Below are positions 1 to 9,794 of a stretch of 47,429 bases of DNA, one piece after another; positions within the stretch are counted from its first letter, which is position 1, and each line of letters starts with the position of its first letter. The stretch is from Treponema sp. (GTDB lineage Bacteria > Spirochaetota > Spirochaetia > Treponematales > Breznakiellaceae): the NCBI GenBank assembly GCA_031265435.1, contig JAISCR010000125.1, positions 1-47,429 on the forward strand, given 5' to 3'. The notes under the pieces were generated by a model. It was not told the origin of the DNA. It ran no database searches and saw nothing but the letters and a program-made list of their open reading frames with translations. Position numbers and translations under genes: made by a program.

Positions 1-451
<451 letters not shown>

Positions 452-1040
452 GATTTTACGATAATACATTACGATGGCGCCAGGTTCGCAAAGGAAAAGG
501 CCGCGGATGGGTTTTTTGTCAGGAAAAATGTGGACCTGTATCTGACCCGTTCCAACTCGAAAATGCTCTTGGGAACCTGGGCGACCCTGCTTTCCGGCCG
601 TTATGTAGAAATCCACCTGTTTCCCCTGTCGTTCAAAGAGTATATGTCGTATATGAAAGTCACAACCCGGTTTTAAGGCTTTTGAACTTGACCGGTTGTA
701 TGCCAGGTATATTGGATACAGCGGTTTTCCCTATGTAACACAGCTTGATGAATCGTTTATACGGGACTACCTTTCTGGGCATCTACAGTACTATCGTTCT
801 CAAAGCTGTGGTAGAAAACAAACATATCAAAGATGTAAGCCGCCTTGAAAGCGTTATCCGGTTTATGGCCGATACTATTGGGTCGGAGATTTCGATCAAC
901 AACATAGCAAAAACCATGACCGCGGACGGCCGGAAAATAGATACCCACGCAGTTGAGGATTATCTTGACGCGCTTCAGGACATCTATATTCTGTACCGCG
1001 CCAGCCGGTATGATGTGAAAAGGAAAAAATTGGTGGCACA
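452..1040 (+). pseudogene. Broken AAA (AAA_14) / DUF4143 ATPase gene
   Basis: Three consecutive pieces in three different frames together follow the AAA_14/DUF4143 family. Frame one (about 452-673) gives NVDLYLTRSNSKMLLGTW and then LLSGRYVEIHLFPLSFKEY, the characteristic sensor and arginine-finger region. Frame two (about 678-775) gives YARYIGYSGFPYVTQLDESF. Frame three (about 773-1040) gives GIYSTIVLKAVVENKHIKDV and the DUF4143 segment ending in YRASRYDVKRKKL. At least two frameshifts separate them. The Walker A part upstream and the C-terminal end are missing, so the gene is truncated at both ends and cannot make a working protein. Intact relatives are common in gut bacteria as orphan ATPases of uncertain function. 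Confidence 0.85.
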
Positions 1041-1082
1041 CCAGCGACGGAAGCATCGGTACACCGGGCCCTATTATCCACC

Positions 1083-1481
1083 CTATAGTGTTACATTCAG
1101 GGATGTAACGCCGGTCATATCGGTAATGACAGCCGAACCCTGGTCTATATAAAAAATCTCAAACATGCCGTCGTCAACGGAGTACATATTTCCAAGCAGA
1201 GGCATGATCTCAAGGGCCTTTTCCCTTGCCGCCCTGGAGGGATTAAAACCGACGGTTCCGGTAATGCGGAGCGTCTTTCCGTCCGAAGAGGCGGTAGAAA
1301 TTTCCACTCTGGGATTCAGTTTCATCTGTTTGAACATGTCCTTTTTATTATTGGTACAAAACGATAATTTCCCGTCGTATTCCATAACAAAACCGAGAGG
1401 TCTGACCCTCGGCTGATCCCCGTCAAGAGTCGCAAGGTAATACACCTTGCAGTCGTTCAGAAACCGAATCACTTCTTTCAT
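1083..1481 (-). CDS. Pyridoxamine 5'-phosphate oxidase-like flavin-binding protein
   Basis: This 132-residue protein has the split beta-barrel pattern of the pyridoxamine 5'-phosphate oxidase-like superfamily: an N-terminal helix, YYLATLDGDQPRVRPLGF, a middle strand LSFCTNNKKD, then a strand pair around RITGTVGF. Members bind FMN or a related cofactor; the small ones often have unknown substrates, so no reaction is assigned. The start is fixed by GGAGG six bases upstream of the ATG. It is the last gene of the minus-strand sugar operon, 88 bases after a hydrolase gene, with a strong hairpin in the gap, so its expression may be uncoupled from the rest. No signal peptide; cytoplasmic. Confidence 0.8.
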   Translation of the reverse strand: MKEVIRFLNDCKVYYLATLDGDQPRVRPLGFVMEYDGKLSFCTNNKKDMFKQMKLNPRVEISTASSDGKTLRITGTVGFNPSRAAREKALEIMPLLGNMYSVDDGMFEIFYIDQGSAVITDMTGVTSLNVTL

Positions 1482-1513
1482 AATCTACCTCCATATGCTC
1501 TCAAGGGGGAAAC

Positions 1514-1558
1514 CGGGTATCTTCCATAATAATGGCATAGGACATTGGAAGATACCCG
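1514..1558 (-). other. Intercistronic hairpin, 13-bp stem
   Basis: The arms 1514-1526 and 1546-1558 (CGGGTATCTTCCA and its complement) are perfect and enclose a 19-base loop. The hairpin lies between the second hydrolase gene and the flavin-binding protein gene. No T-run follows on the minus strand, so it is not a standard intrinsic terminator. It could protect the 3' end of the upstream message or reduce read-through. Confidence 0.7.
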
Positions 1559-1569
1559 CAAGATCCGGA

Positions 1570-3321
1570 CTATTCCCGACCCATGATGGAATACGCCATC
1601 AGCAGGAATATGGACCCGTACCATGCCGAAAAGGCAAAATCGACATTGTAGGCCGGGTCTATCTGCGGCCCTTCGCTTAACAGGTTCCACTTGACCGGTT
1701 CTCGCCGGTAATTGTGCATCCCCAGAACCGGACCCTTTGAGAGGACGGCGTTTAGATACCTCACGGCGATCAGTTTGGCCTCCTCCCTGTGACCACTATC
1801 CCAGAGTCCCTGCACCAGAAGCATCTGGGTCGGGGCGATGACGGGCCCCGTGGTAAAGGCGAACAGTAGCTGCTTGTCGCTCTTGAGGTGTTCCGACGCG
1901 ACGCCGATTTCTGTAAGAAATTCTTCAGGGTCTGTGAGGCGTTTGGCAATTTTGTCGGTGATGTTTTTCGGCAACCTGTCCCCGAGCATGATAGGCTGAA
2001 GCAGTGCAATGGAACCACATGTATATTTTTCACCCGTGGCAGTAATGATCGCCTGAAACCGTTCCCCGTCCCACATGACGTCAACCAGATACCTGATAAG
2101 TTTTTCCGATTTCTCCTGCCATGTTTTCGCTTCGCTGTCTTTTCCACATGTGGCTGCCAGTTTTCCGCAGCCCTCGCAGAGAAGGGCTACGTTGGCTATC
2201 AGGTCCGGCGATTGAAGGGGAAGGCCTCTGTAGAACAGGGTCGACTCGTCATACCCCGATTCATCCGCGTGGTAATACGACGGAACACCTTTCTTCGCGT
2301 GATCGTGATGTGTAAGCCACCAGTTTGTGTATGTGCTGAGCTTACCGTAAAATTCCTCGTAGTCTTCCTTCGCAAGGGAGCTCAGGTCAAAATTTTTGAA
2401 GATGTAGTCAAGCGCCCAACCGTGAATTGGCGGCTTTGAGGAAGTCCATATAAACTGGTTAATGTCGCTTACATTGTCTGCCATACCGCCGATTTCATTC
2501 GTGTAGTCAAACATGGTGAGCATCATGTTCCAGGCTTCCCGGGTATTGTTCTTCATCGCCATGGCGTGAAAGCAGTGATGCCATCCGAAAGCCCGGTTCA
2601 TAAACAGCTTGTGCATGTATATAACCGTATGCTTGAGAGAACCCCGGGGCCCGAGTCTGAAACTCCATACAAGCCACGCGGCTTTCCGGGCCATGTTCCG
2701 GTACTGAACGGGTACTTCGGGGTAGTTGGCAAAAAACACCTCGAAATCGGCTTCCACCTTCTTTATGCAGTCGTCGAAAGGGGCGTACTTTTCTTTGGCC
2801 ACCGTGTTGGTATAATACTCGTGAATCGCCGCCTCCCCATCTATTTCAATATAATAGGGATTCGGTCGCACCTCGCGGAAATTCCAGGTCGCTGTATTGG
2901 TCATGGTTCCCGTTATGGGCACAAAGAGGAGCCGTCCCAGCAGGTTAAACGAAATCTCAAACTGGCCGCTCTTGCGGGGAGCGCCCCCTTCGTGGAGCTG
3001 CGGGTTCCGGTAGAGGCGCAGGTGTATACCCTCTGTCCTCACTCGAATGATCTGCGGACCCTCATAGGTAAATTCAGCCGTTCCCTTGGATGTGGTGAGC
3101 TTCAGGAGCCCTGTCCCGGATTCGTAAATATAGGGAAGTTCCCTGCCCTCATGGAAAGGAACTATCCTGATAAGGTTCCTTTCTTCTACCACATCCAGAT
3201 TTGAACGGGCGATTGAAAAATAGAGCTGGTGGTTCTTTATTTCTTCATAGATAGAAAGAAAAGCCCCGTCAATGCTGAACGAGAAACGCTCCAGATTGAA
3301 TTGTTTATTGGTTCCAAACAT
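1570..3321 (-). CDS. Trehalase/GH63-like (MGH1-type) glycoside hydrolase, copy B
   Basis: A 583-residue protein with a beta-rich N-terminal part (about 1-190) and a helical C-terminal part (about 195-583) that looks like the (alpha/alpha)6 barrel of the GH37/GH63/mannosylglycerate hydrolase-like glycosidases. The most telling motif is HADESGYDEST near residue 350, matching the family's ESGxDxS loop that carries a catalytic acid. No signal peptide is seen, so it acts in the cytoplasm on an imported substrate. It is a paralogue of the gene directly upstream (same motif order, diverged sequence). AGGAGG lies six bases before the ATG. The substrate is not determinable; alpha-linked glucosides or mannosides are the family norm. 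Confidence 0.8.
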   Translation of the reverse strand: MFGTNKQFNLERFSFSIDGAFLSIYEEIKNHQLYFSIARSNLDVVEERNLIRIVPFHEGRELPYIYESGTGLLKLTTSKGTAEFTYEGPQIIRVRTEGIHLRLYRNPQLHEGGAPRKSGQFEISFNLLGRLLFVPITGTMTNTATWNFREVRPNPYYIEIDGEAAIHEYYTNTVAKEKYAPFDDCIKKVEADFEVFFANYPEVPVQYRNMARKAAWLVWSFRLGPRGSLKHTVIYMHKLFMNRAFGWHHCFHAMAMKNNTREAWNMMLTMFDYTNEIGGMADNVSDINQFIWTSSKPPIHGWALDYIFKNFDLSSLAKEDYEEFYGKLSTYTNWWLTHHDHAKKGVPSYYHADESGYDESTLFYRGLPLQSPDLIANVALLCEGCGKLAATCGKDSEAKTWQEKSEKLIRYLVDVMWDGERFQAIITATGEKYTCGSIALLQPIMLGDRLPKNITDKIAKRLTDPEEFLTEIGVASEHLKSDKQLLFAFTTGPVIAPTQMLLVQGLWDSGHREEAKLIAVRYLNAVLSKGPVLGMHNYRREPVKWNLLSEGPQIDPAYNVDFAFSAWYGSIFLLMAYSIMGRE

Positions 3322-3355
3322 ACAACACCTCCTGATATGTCGTTCGTGTTTTATC

Positions 3356-3412
3356 GGGGCTGTCCGAACAATTTTTCAGGCCCGGTTTACCGGGCACCTT
3401 TCGGACAGCTCC
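3356..3412 (-). other. Two-tier hairpin between the hydrolase genes
   Basis: The outer stem pairs 3356-3368 with 3400-3412 (GCTGTCCGAA against TTCGGACAGC, extended by three more pairs). Inside it a second stem, 3380-3385 with 3390-3395, forms GCCCGG-TTTA-CCGGGC. It lies in the 102-base gap between the two hydrolase genes and has no T-run on the transcribed strand. It may set relative mRNA stability of the two cistrons or be a dispersed palindromic element. Confidence 0.75.
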
Positions 3413-3423
3413 AAAGATTCAGG

Positions 3424-5220
3424 TCACGCCGCTTCCTTGAGTAGTCTTGCGAGACTAAGGAATATTGCCCCGCTCCAGGAAATCCAGCCGCATCCCGGAA
3501 CAAATGTCTGGGGCACAATGGACAGGGGATCTTTCTCCGATTCGGGAATCTCCACCTCCATCACCGTGAGTCCTTTCTCCAGTGTCCAGTCGCAGAAAGC
3601 CTTGGCTATCTTCAGGGCCAGTTCCTTTTTCCCCGCGTTGTACAGGCCAAGGGCCATCATGAACTGTACCGGCGCCAGCATGCGTCCCATCATAAAGGCC
3701 GTGCCTATGGAAAAGTACGGACTCTTCCGGCTTTCCGAATACAGGCCGCCGTCTTTTTCACTGAAAAAGGTTTCGGGGTCATTCAGTTTTGCCGCAATCT
3801 TGTCTATGATTTCCCGGGGAAGGCGTTTGCCCAGAATGATGGGCTGATACATGGCGATGGATTCAAAATCAACAACCTCATGAGTTCCCACCATACGGCA
3901 GATGAATTTTTCTCCGTTCCAGAATATCCTGACAAGATCGTCAAGCATCTTTTTGGCTTCGGCCATATATCTGTCGGCTTCATCGTTTTTGCCGAGTTTC
4001 CGCGCCATTTTGGAAAGCATTTCCAGCATCAGTATAAGGAACGCGGAACTGTCAGGAGTTTCTATAGGCATGCCTTTGCTGAATATGGAAGAATCGTCCC
4101 AGCCCGATTCGTCGGCGTGCACATAATCAATGATGCCGTTGCCGTCTATGTCCCTGAAGGTTCTCCACCAGTTGACCCACTTTTTCATGGGCTCAAAGAG
4201 CTTTTCGCAATGTGCCTTTGTGATACCATCCGGCCCGTAACGATTCTCAAGGTACTCCCAGGCAAAACCCTGGAAAGGAGGCTTGGTGCAGTGCATGTCG
4301 GAAAAGGTGTCGTTTAAACCATCGGGTATCTGTCCGTATTCGTCCATGAATGGCGTATTGGAGTAAAGATACTCTATGGCCTGATCGATGTTTTCGGCTC
4401 CTGCAATAGCTTGGTAGGTAGTGTGCCAGCCCATGGCTCGTACCAACATGCCGACCCGCATCATGTACATCACATTGGCGGGAAAATTCCCCAATGGAAC
4501 GTTGATATAGCACTGCCAGATGGCGTAAATGGCTAACATCTTCGCTTCCTGGTATTTTTCGGGCACATCGAAATCATAGAGGGTACAAAATTCTTCAAAC
4601 TCCTTTCGTGTTTTTGCCACACACTCGTCAAAGGGGGCAAGCTTACCAGGTCTGTTGACTCCCGACTGGGCATAATGAATATACGCTTCCACCTTGCCGC
4701 CCGGAGCGGGAAAATAATTCACGTAACAGGGTCTTGACTGCATCATCGGCCCAATCCACATGCCGTTATGTTCCAGTTTCCCACTGGGATTTTCAAAGAG
4801 GAATTCCCCAATGTTTTTCAGGCTGGTATAGACGGTTCCGTCAAGACGATCCAGAAACAGTTCGTGGGGCATAAATGTAAGGGAAAAATGAATGCCAAGC
4901 CCTTCCGTCGTCGTCCGGAACAAGACATTGTCGCTTCCTTCAAAGCAAATTTCGATATTGCCGTGCACGGATTCAAGAACCAGGAGGCCCGGCGTGGCGG
5001 TATAGATGTAAGGCAAAATCTGGCCCCCATAGATAGGCTCAACCTTGATGATATTCCACCTGGTTATACCGCTGCTCATACCATAGGTAAAGGTAAGATA
5101 GATCACTTCTCTTTCAGCGCCGGATTCATCTTTTGGAAGATCCGCCACAAAGGCAAGATAATTTGATCTTGACGCGAAAGGAATCCGGGTCAACTCGAGT
5201 TTTTTTATTGACAGGTTCAT
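3424..5220 (-). CDS. Trehalase/GH63-like (MGH1-type) glycoside hydrolase, copy A
   Basis: A 598-residue relative of the next gene in the operon. The N-terminal roughly 200 residues are beta-rich; the rest is helical with HADESGWDDSS near residue 366, the acid-bearing loop of the GH37/GH63-like (alpha/alpha)6 hydrolases, and a late conserved stretch GRMLAPVQFMMALGLYNAGK. No signal peptide, so cytoplasmic. AGGAGG sits eight bases before the ATG. Its position directly behind two sugar:cation symporter genes supports hydrolysis of an imported oligosaccharide. The two copies differ enough (Trp versus Tyr in the motif, different termini) that they may act on different linkages or successive steps; that is inference. 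Confidence 0.8.
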   Translation of the reverse strand: MNLSIKKLELTRIPFASRSNYLAFVADLPKDESGAEREVIYLTFTYGMSSGITRWNIIKVEPIYGGQILPYIYTATPGLLVLESVHGNIEICFEGSDNVLFRTTTEGLGIHFSLTFMPHELFLDRLDGTVYTSLKNIGEFLFENPSGKLEHNGMWIGPMMQSRPCYVNYFPAPGGKVEAYIHYAQSGVNRPGKLAPFDECVAKTRKEFEEFCTLYDFDVPEKYQEAKMLAIYAIWQCYINVPLGNFPANVMYMMRVGMLVRAMGWHTTYQAIAGAENIDQAIEYLYSNTPFMDEYGQIPDGLNDTFSDMHCTKPPFQGFAWEYLENRYGPDGITKAHCEKLFEPMKKWVNWWRTFRDIDGNGIIDYVHADESGWDDSSIFSKGMPIETPDSSAFLILMLEMLSKMARKLGKNDEADRYMAEAKKMLDDLVRIFWNGEKFICRMVGTHEVVDFESIAMYQPIILGKRLPREIIDKIAAKLNDPETFFSEKDGGLYSESRKSPYFSIGTAFMMGRMLAPVQFMMALGLYNAGKKELALKIAKAFCDWTLEKGLTVMEVEIPESEKDPLSIVPQTFVPGCGWISWSGAIFLSLARLLKEAA

Positions 5221-5285
5221 ATTTCATACCTCCTGTAAAAATATAGTCTTCTCCAAAAAACCATCCAGAATTCACCGAAGGAACG

Positions 5286-5307
5286 ACCGTCCTGCCGGCA
5301 GGACGGT
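5286..5307. repeat. 22-bp perfect palindrome, copy 1
   Basis: The arms ACCGTCCTGCC and GGCAGGACGGT form a perfect 22-base palindrome in the gap between the first symporter gene and hydrolase A. A shortened version with the four central-left bases TGCC missing occurs at 10808-10823, upstream of the NTF2-like gene. The shared right arm GGCAGGACGG argues for a related dispersed element rather than two chance hairpins. Confidence 0.7.
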
Positions 5308-5319
5308 AACGAATGACTA

Positions 5320-6711
5320 TCAAGCATTCGCGCTCAGGGCTGAACCCGGACTCGTTTTCGCAGCGATTTCGGCCTTCATGTTGGCGATCTTTTCATCAGT
5401 CAGCCTGTAGCCGAAGATCATGACCAGCGCGTGTATGAGGTAGAAAACCACCGGTATAAGGCAGAATGCGGAATTAAGGGCGCTTATCCCTTCGGTACTC
5501 TGTTCGACATCGGGAACAAATTTAATCGCGATAAGGGTAGAAGAAAGAACCAGGCCCGAAAGGAATACGGCCAGCTTGGTGTTGATGTTGCCAAGGCCCA
5601 GAATGAAGCCCCTGGCTTCAACACCGGTCTTCCATTCGGCGTAGGTCGCCGCATCGGTAAACAACATGGGATGAACCGGCATGGCGCTGATCCAGAGAAC
5701 TCCGGTAACAAATTCGGCGCCGATCATAAAATATGCGTTACGGGCAAATATTCTTACTATGATCATTACGATAGAAGACAGAAAAGCCGAGTACACCCAT
5801 AGCTTCTTTGGTCCGAGTTTGTCGATAAGGATCTTTGCGACGACAATGGAAATAACCGTCGCCCATATGCTCGATGCGGTCATCTGAATGCCGAAGGCGC
5901 CGATATTGTTCCACACATAGCGGAAGTAGTAGAAGCCGAAGCCTATGCCGGTAAACATCCCAAGATCTCTAAGGGTAGCCGCTATAATCAGAACCCACAG
6001 AGGTCCGTTCTTGAGTACCCTGACCATGTCCACCCATTTTGTAACCTTTGGTTGAACCCCAGAGTCGGCCTTTGCCGCCTCGTAACCTTTGGAAACCGCG
6101 AATTGTATCCACCAGCCTATCGTCATGAGCAACCCGAAAATCACAGCCACAAAGAATATGGCCATTGAAGGACTAAGAAGACCGGCGAACATGCCTATCA
6201 GAGGGACGCCCGAAACAGAGAAAAGAAGGCGTCCGACAAACTGCCACATTTGCCTTCTGGCAAAGAGGAAATTGTAATCCGACTGGTTATCTCCGGCAAG
6301 GTTCGGTATGAGCCCCGCGTCGGAAGTAAAAGCAACGTTCCAGATAGTCCGTCCTATCGCAGAACCGAGAACGATAATAATGGCTGCAAGTTTCTCATCC
6401 ACGCTGACCCTGGTATATTGCAGGGTGTTAAAAACAAACACTATGATGCCGCCTACAAGCAGCCAGGAACGGAATTTACCCCAGGGCATTCTTATCCGCT
6501 CAATGAAGATGCCCGTAAAGGGAGAGGCGACGGTGTCAATGCCGTTGCACAACGCCAGAATAAGGGCAACCATGGGCAGGCTGAATTTCGCGTAGTCGGT
6601 CAGGAAAGGCGCGAAATAATTCAAGCTGATCATAACGATTGCCGCAAAGCCGGCATCCCCTATAGACCACAACCACCGGACTTGTCTGGGCATTTTTTTT
6701 GTTTCGGTCAT
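5320..6711 (-). CDS. GPH-family sugar:cation symporter (MFS), copy 1
   Basis: A 463-residue, strongly hydrophobic protein with about twelve membrane segments, matching the glycoside-pentoside-hexuronide (MelB-like) branch of the MFS. Family-like features are the N-terminal WSIGDAGFAAIVMISLNYFA, the loop MPWGKFRSWLLVGG between segments 2 and 3, and the cytosolic helix near FLFARRQMWQFVGR. It would import a sugar or glycoside with a cation across the inner membrane. The ATG at 6711 is chosen because GGAGG lies just before it; ATG 6723 and TTG 6729 are in frame but have no comparable site. A paralogue precedes it and two cytoplasmic hydrolases follow. Confidence 0.88.
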   Translation of the reverse strand: MTETKKMPRQVRWLWSIGDAGFAAIVMISLNYFAPFLTDYAKFSLPMVALILALCNGIDTVASPFTGIFIERIRMPWGKFRSWLLVGGIIVFVFNTLQYTRVSVDEKLAAIIIVLGSAIGRTIWNVAFTSDAGLIPNLAGDNQSDYNFLFARRQMWQFVGRLLFSVSGVPLIGMFAGLLSPSMAIFFVAVIFGLLMTIGWWIQFAVSKGYEAAKADSGVQPKVTKWVDMVRVLKNGPLWVLIIAATLRDLGMFTGIGFGFYYFRYVWNNIGAFGIQMTASSIWATVISIVVAKILIDKLGPKKLWVYSAFLSSIVMIIVRIFARNAYFMIGAEFVTGVLWISAMPVHPMLFTDAATYAEWKTGVEARGFILGLGNINTKLAVFLSGLVLSSTLIAIKFVPDVEQSTEGISALNSAFCLIPVVFYLIHALVMIFGYRLTDEKIANMKAEIAAKTSPGSALSANA

Positions 6712-6813
6712 AATCTCCTCCATAGTCAAAATATGAGCCGGATTCCAATATTACGGACCGGCGTAATCCCCAAAATATCAAGGGAAGCCCAACCGGGGTT
6801 TCCAGAGATTCCT

Positions 6814-8187
6814 TTAAGCCAGCTGAGCGGCTCTTCTTGCCTCAATTTCCGCCTTCATCTTTTCAATCGTCCCACCGTCGAGCCTGTACGCGAATGTCAT
6901 CACGAGAATATGCAGGATATAAAACGCAGGGGGGATCAAACAAAAGGCAGAATGAAGCGCGCTGATCGAGGCGGCGGACTGTTCCGCATCGGGAACAAAT
7001 TTGATGAGCATGAGCACACCGGAAAGTACCAGGCCCGATACAAAGACCGCTACCTTGGTATTGATGTTCCCAAGCCCAAGAATAAAACCCCTGGCTTCAA
7101 TTCCCGTTTTCCATTCGGCATATGTCGCCACATCGGTAAAAAGCATGGGGTGAACAGCCATGGCGCTTGCCCAGGTAAAGGCGTTAAAGGCATCGGTGAC
7201 AATAAACCAATAGGCGTTTCTGGCAAAGATTCTCAGAAATACAAACAAAACACTGGCTATGGACGCCGATACGATCCACATCTTTTTGGGTCCCAGTTTG
7301 CTGATAAGATGTTTCGCGATAAACATGGTGACAACGGTAGACATGATGCTGGACACGATCATGTAGTGGCCGAAAGCGGGAAGGTTGTTCCACACGTACC
7401 GGAAATAATAGAAAGCGAATCCTATAAAGGTGAACATCCCGATATCCCGAAGCGTAGCCCCCACAATAAGCACCCACAGAGGCCCGTTCTTCAGAACCTT
7501 TGCCATATCCACCCATGTGGTGGTTCCCATCCTGTTCGCCGGTTGCGGTACAGATTCTTCGTATCCCCCGGAAATGCCGAATTCTATCCACCACCCTATG
7601 ACCATGAGAAGGCTGAAAATAACGGCTACGATAAATATGGCCCAGTAGGGGCTTATGAGCCCCGTGAACAGGGCTATAAGGGGAACTCCCGAAATCGAGA
7701 ACGAAAGCCTGCCCACATACTGCCACATCTGCCTTCTGGCCATCAGGTGGTTATAGTCAGACGACGCATCCGCCAGTATGGGGATCATGCCGGTATCGGC
7801 GGTAAAGGTCACGTTCCACATTGTTCTTCCAACGCCAGCCCCTACGATAATGATGATCGCCGACAGCACTTCGTTGTGGCTGAACCTGGTGTATTGCAAA
7901 ATATTGAAGACGAATACAATAAGGCCGCCCACAAGCAGCCAGGAACGGAATTTCCCCCAAGGCATCTTTATCTTTTCGATGAATATGCCTACAAAGGGCG
8001 CCATGATAGTATCAATACCGTTGCAAAAGCCCAGTATAATGGCAACCATGGGCAGGCTGAATTTGGCATAATCGGTCAAAAAAGGCGGAAAATAATTCAG
8101 GCTGATCATGACAACCGCGGCGAAACCGGCATCGCCAAGCGCCCAAAGCCACCGTATCGGCCTCGTAATCTGTTTTTTTCCGCTCAT
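6814..8187 (-). CDS. GPH-family sugar:cation symporter (MFS), copy 2
   Basis: A 457-residue paralogue of the next gene, with the same twelve-segment layout and the same landmarks: WALGDAGFAAVVMISLNYFP at the N-terminus, MPWGKFRSWLLVGG, and the ARRQMWQYVGR helix. The likely role is cation-coupled glycoside uptake. AGGAGG lies upstream of the ATG. The spacing to neighbours (78 and 84 bases) fits one transcript. Two tandem symporters followed by two tandem hydrolases point to duplication of a transporter-hydrolase module, with each pair perhaps serving a different substrate. Confidence 0.88.
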   Translation of the reverse strand: MSGKKQITRPIRWLWALGDAGFAAVVMISLNYFPPFLTDYAKFSLPMVAIILGFCNGIDTIMAPFVGIFIEKIKMPWGKFRSWLLVGGLIVFVFNILQYTRFSHNEVLSAIIIIVGAGVGRTMWNVTFTADTGMIPILADASSDYNHLMARRQMWQYVGRLSFSISGVPLIALFTGLISPYWAIFIVAVIFSLLMVIGWWIEFGISGGYEESVPQPANRMGTTTWVDMAKVLKNGPLWVLIVGATLRDIGMFTFIGFAFYYFRYVWNNLPAFGHYMIVSSIMSTVVTMFIAKHLISKLGPKKMWIVSASIASVLFVFLRIFARNAYWFIVTDAFNAFTWASAMAVHPMLFTDVATYAEWKTGIEARGFILGLGNINTKVAVFVSGLVLSGVLMLIKFVPDAEQSAASISALHSAFCLIPPAFYILHILVMTFAYRLDGGTIEKMKAEIEARRAAQLA

Positions 8188-8265
8188 TCCATGTTCCTCC
8201 TCTCATTATCCATGTTGAAGATTTGCCGTCCCGTAGTACAACAGCTCATATCGGCCTTGCCAGTG

Positions 8266-9639
8266 TCAGCTTAACTCCTCCACTTTTATCCCGGCGTCAA
8301 TTTTTTTTCTGTTGACACCGAACCATATCAGGCAGATTACGGAAAGTACCGTCATACAGCTTATGCTGACCGAAACCTGCAGGGGGGTAAGGGTCATCAT
8401 CGCCATTACGATAAGGCACAGCTGAACCACCGTACATACGCTCATGATGAAGTAAAACACCGGCAGGGACATACGCCCGAAAAGACCGGATTTCCAGTAT
8501 TCAGGAAATTTCCGGGGAATATTCCATGCCGCAAAAAGAGTCAGAATCTTGACGATGTATTGCACCATCGTGGCGCTGTTAGCAAGGGTCGCAACATTGT
8601 CGGTAAGCAGGACAGGAATCAGCGTAACCGCAAAAAGCGCAAATACACACCATACCGGAGCGCCGTATCTGTTTTTCCAGGCGAATTTCACGGGGAACCA
8701 CCCGTTTTCCGTGGCCTGCTCAAAAGGCCGCGAAGAGCCGAGAAAACCTGCGTTAAGCGTGGTAGCCACCGCGAGAAAAGGACCGCAGATGACAAAGAAA
8801 ACGAAGAAACCAAACGGCAGGGTTTGTTGCGCCACCACGATAAGGGTCTTACCGGCTACTTCTTCTATGGGCAGGGCGTTGGAAGTTACAAGAGACATAA
8901 GCGGATAGGCGGCAAGTATTATGCAGGCGGCCCATATCATAGCCCAGGGCGTGTGCCTCCGGGGATTCCGGGTTCCCGGCCCAAGATTCATGACGGTAAC
9001 ATACACAGATGTCGAGAAAGTCAGGGTTGTTATCGCCTTTATGAAACCTCCGGCACCGCCTCGGAAATAGCCCGGGGCCATAATATCGAAGGTTCCCGGC
9101 TGCAGCCTCGTGATTCCGTAGGCTATGTAAATGACAAAAGACAACATAAGAAGGACAAACATAAAATTCTGGGTCTTTTTGATAATCTTTACCGGCATAA
9201 TGTTGATGACAAAGAAAAATACGATGACGGCAATGGCAATGATCCTGCCCGGTGCAGCCGGCCATATCGCCTTTATATACATACTCACCGCTGCGGCGGA
9301 AAGGGAAAAGGCGAGGTTCATGACTATGTAATTCCAGATATAGAGACCGCTGGGAAGTTTGCCGAGGCCGAGTTTAACCAGGGCGTAATCGCCGCCTTTG
9401 TAAACAACAGCGCCGGTAACCAGAAAATAGGGGATCACCGTGATGAACCCCAGAACTACGGCGACAAGGTAGGCAATCCAGGCGGCGCGGCCGGCAAAGG
9501 CGGTTGCCGGCGCCTGAAGGGAGAAAACCGCCGAACTGATGACCATTCCTGTCGCGAAGGTGACAAGATCCTTTAATCCAAAAGGCCTTTCCGGATGCGG
9601 CGTTCCCTCAATAGGATAAATTTGTACCGGATTACTCAC
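8266..9639 (-). CDS. APC-superfamily amino acid/amine permease
   Basis: A 457-residue integral membrane protein with about twelve segments. The N-terminal FGLKDLVTFATGMVISSAVF resembles the unwound first helix of APC permeases, and the alternating membrane segments with GGDYALVKLG fit the same family. It probably exchanges or imports an amino acid, amine or organic acid; the substrate cannot be read from the sequence. GGAGG precedes the ATG. It is the first gene of the operon, behind a strong predicted promoter and palindrome and a leader of about 300 bases. An amino-acid-type carrier at the head of a sugar operon is unusual and may reflect an amino sugar or a counter-transported product. Confidence 0.82.
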   Translation of the reverse strand: MSNPVQIYPIEGTPHPERPFGLKDLVTFATGMVISSAVFSLQAPATAFAGRAAWIAYLVAVVLGFITVIPYFLVTGAVVYKGGDYALVKLGLGKLPSGLYIWNYIVMNLAFSLSAAAVSMYIKAIWPAAPGRIIAIAVIVFFFVINIMPVKIIKKTQNFMFVLLMLSFVIYIAYGITRLQPGTFDIMAPGYFRGGAGGFIKAITTLTFSTSVYVTVMNLGPGTRNPRRHTPWAMIWAACIILAAYPLMSLVTSNALPIEEVAGKTLIVVAQQTLPFGFFVFFVICGPFLAVATTLNAGFLGSSRPFEQATENGWFPVKFAWKNRYGAPVWCVFALFAVTLIPVLLTDNVATLANSATMVQYIVKILTLFAAWNIPRKFPEYWKSGLFGRMSLPVFYFIMSVCTVVQLCLIVMAMMTLTPLQVSVSISCMTVLSVICLIWFGVNRKKIDAGIKVEELS

Positions 9640-9794
9640 ATGCTACCTCCGTATATATTGTGAAACACTTGTCTGTATGGAGTCCTGAAAAGTAGAGAGC
9701 GTGAAACTTGGGAGAAACTTTTAGCGGCGGGTACCGGGACTGTTAGACAAACCGGGGGGGGTCTTTATTTGCAACAGGGTCTAATGCCCAAGAA

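Noticed and set aside
6250-8274. 674-codon open frame on the plus strand
   Set aside because: It lies antisense to the two symporter genes, has Lys/Arg/His/Gly-rich composition typical of a shadow frame, and no family pattern.
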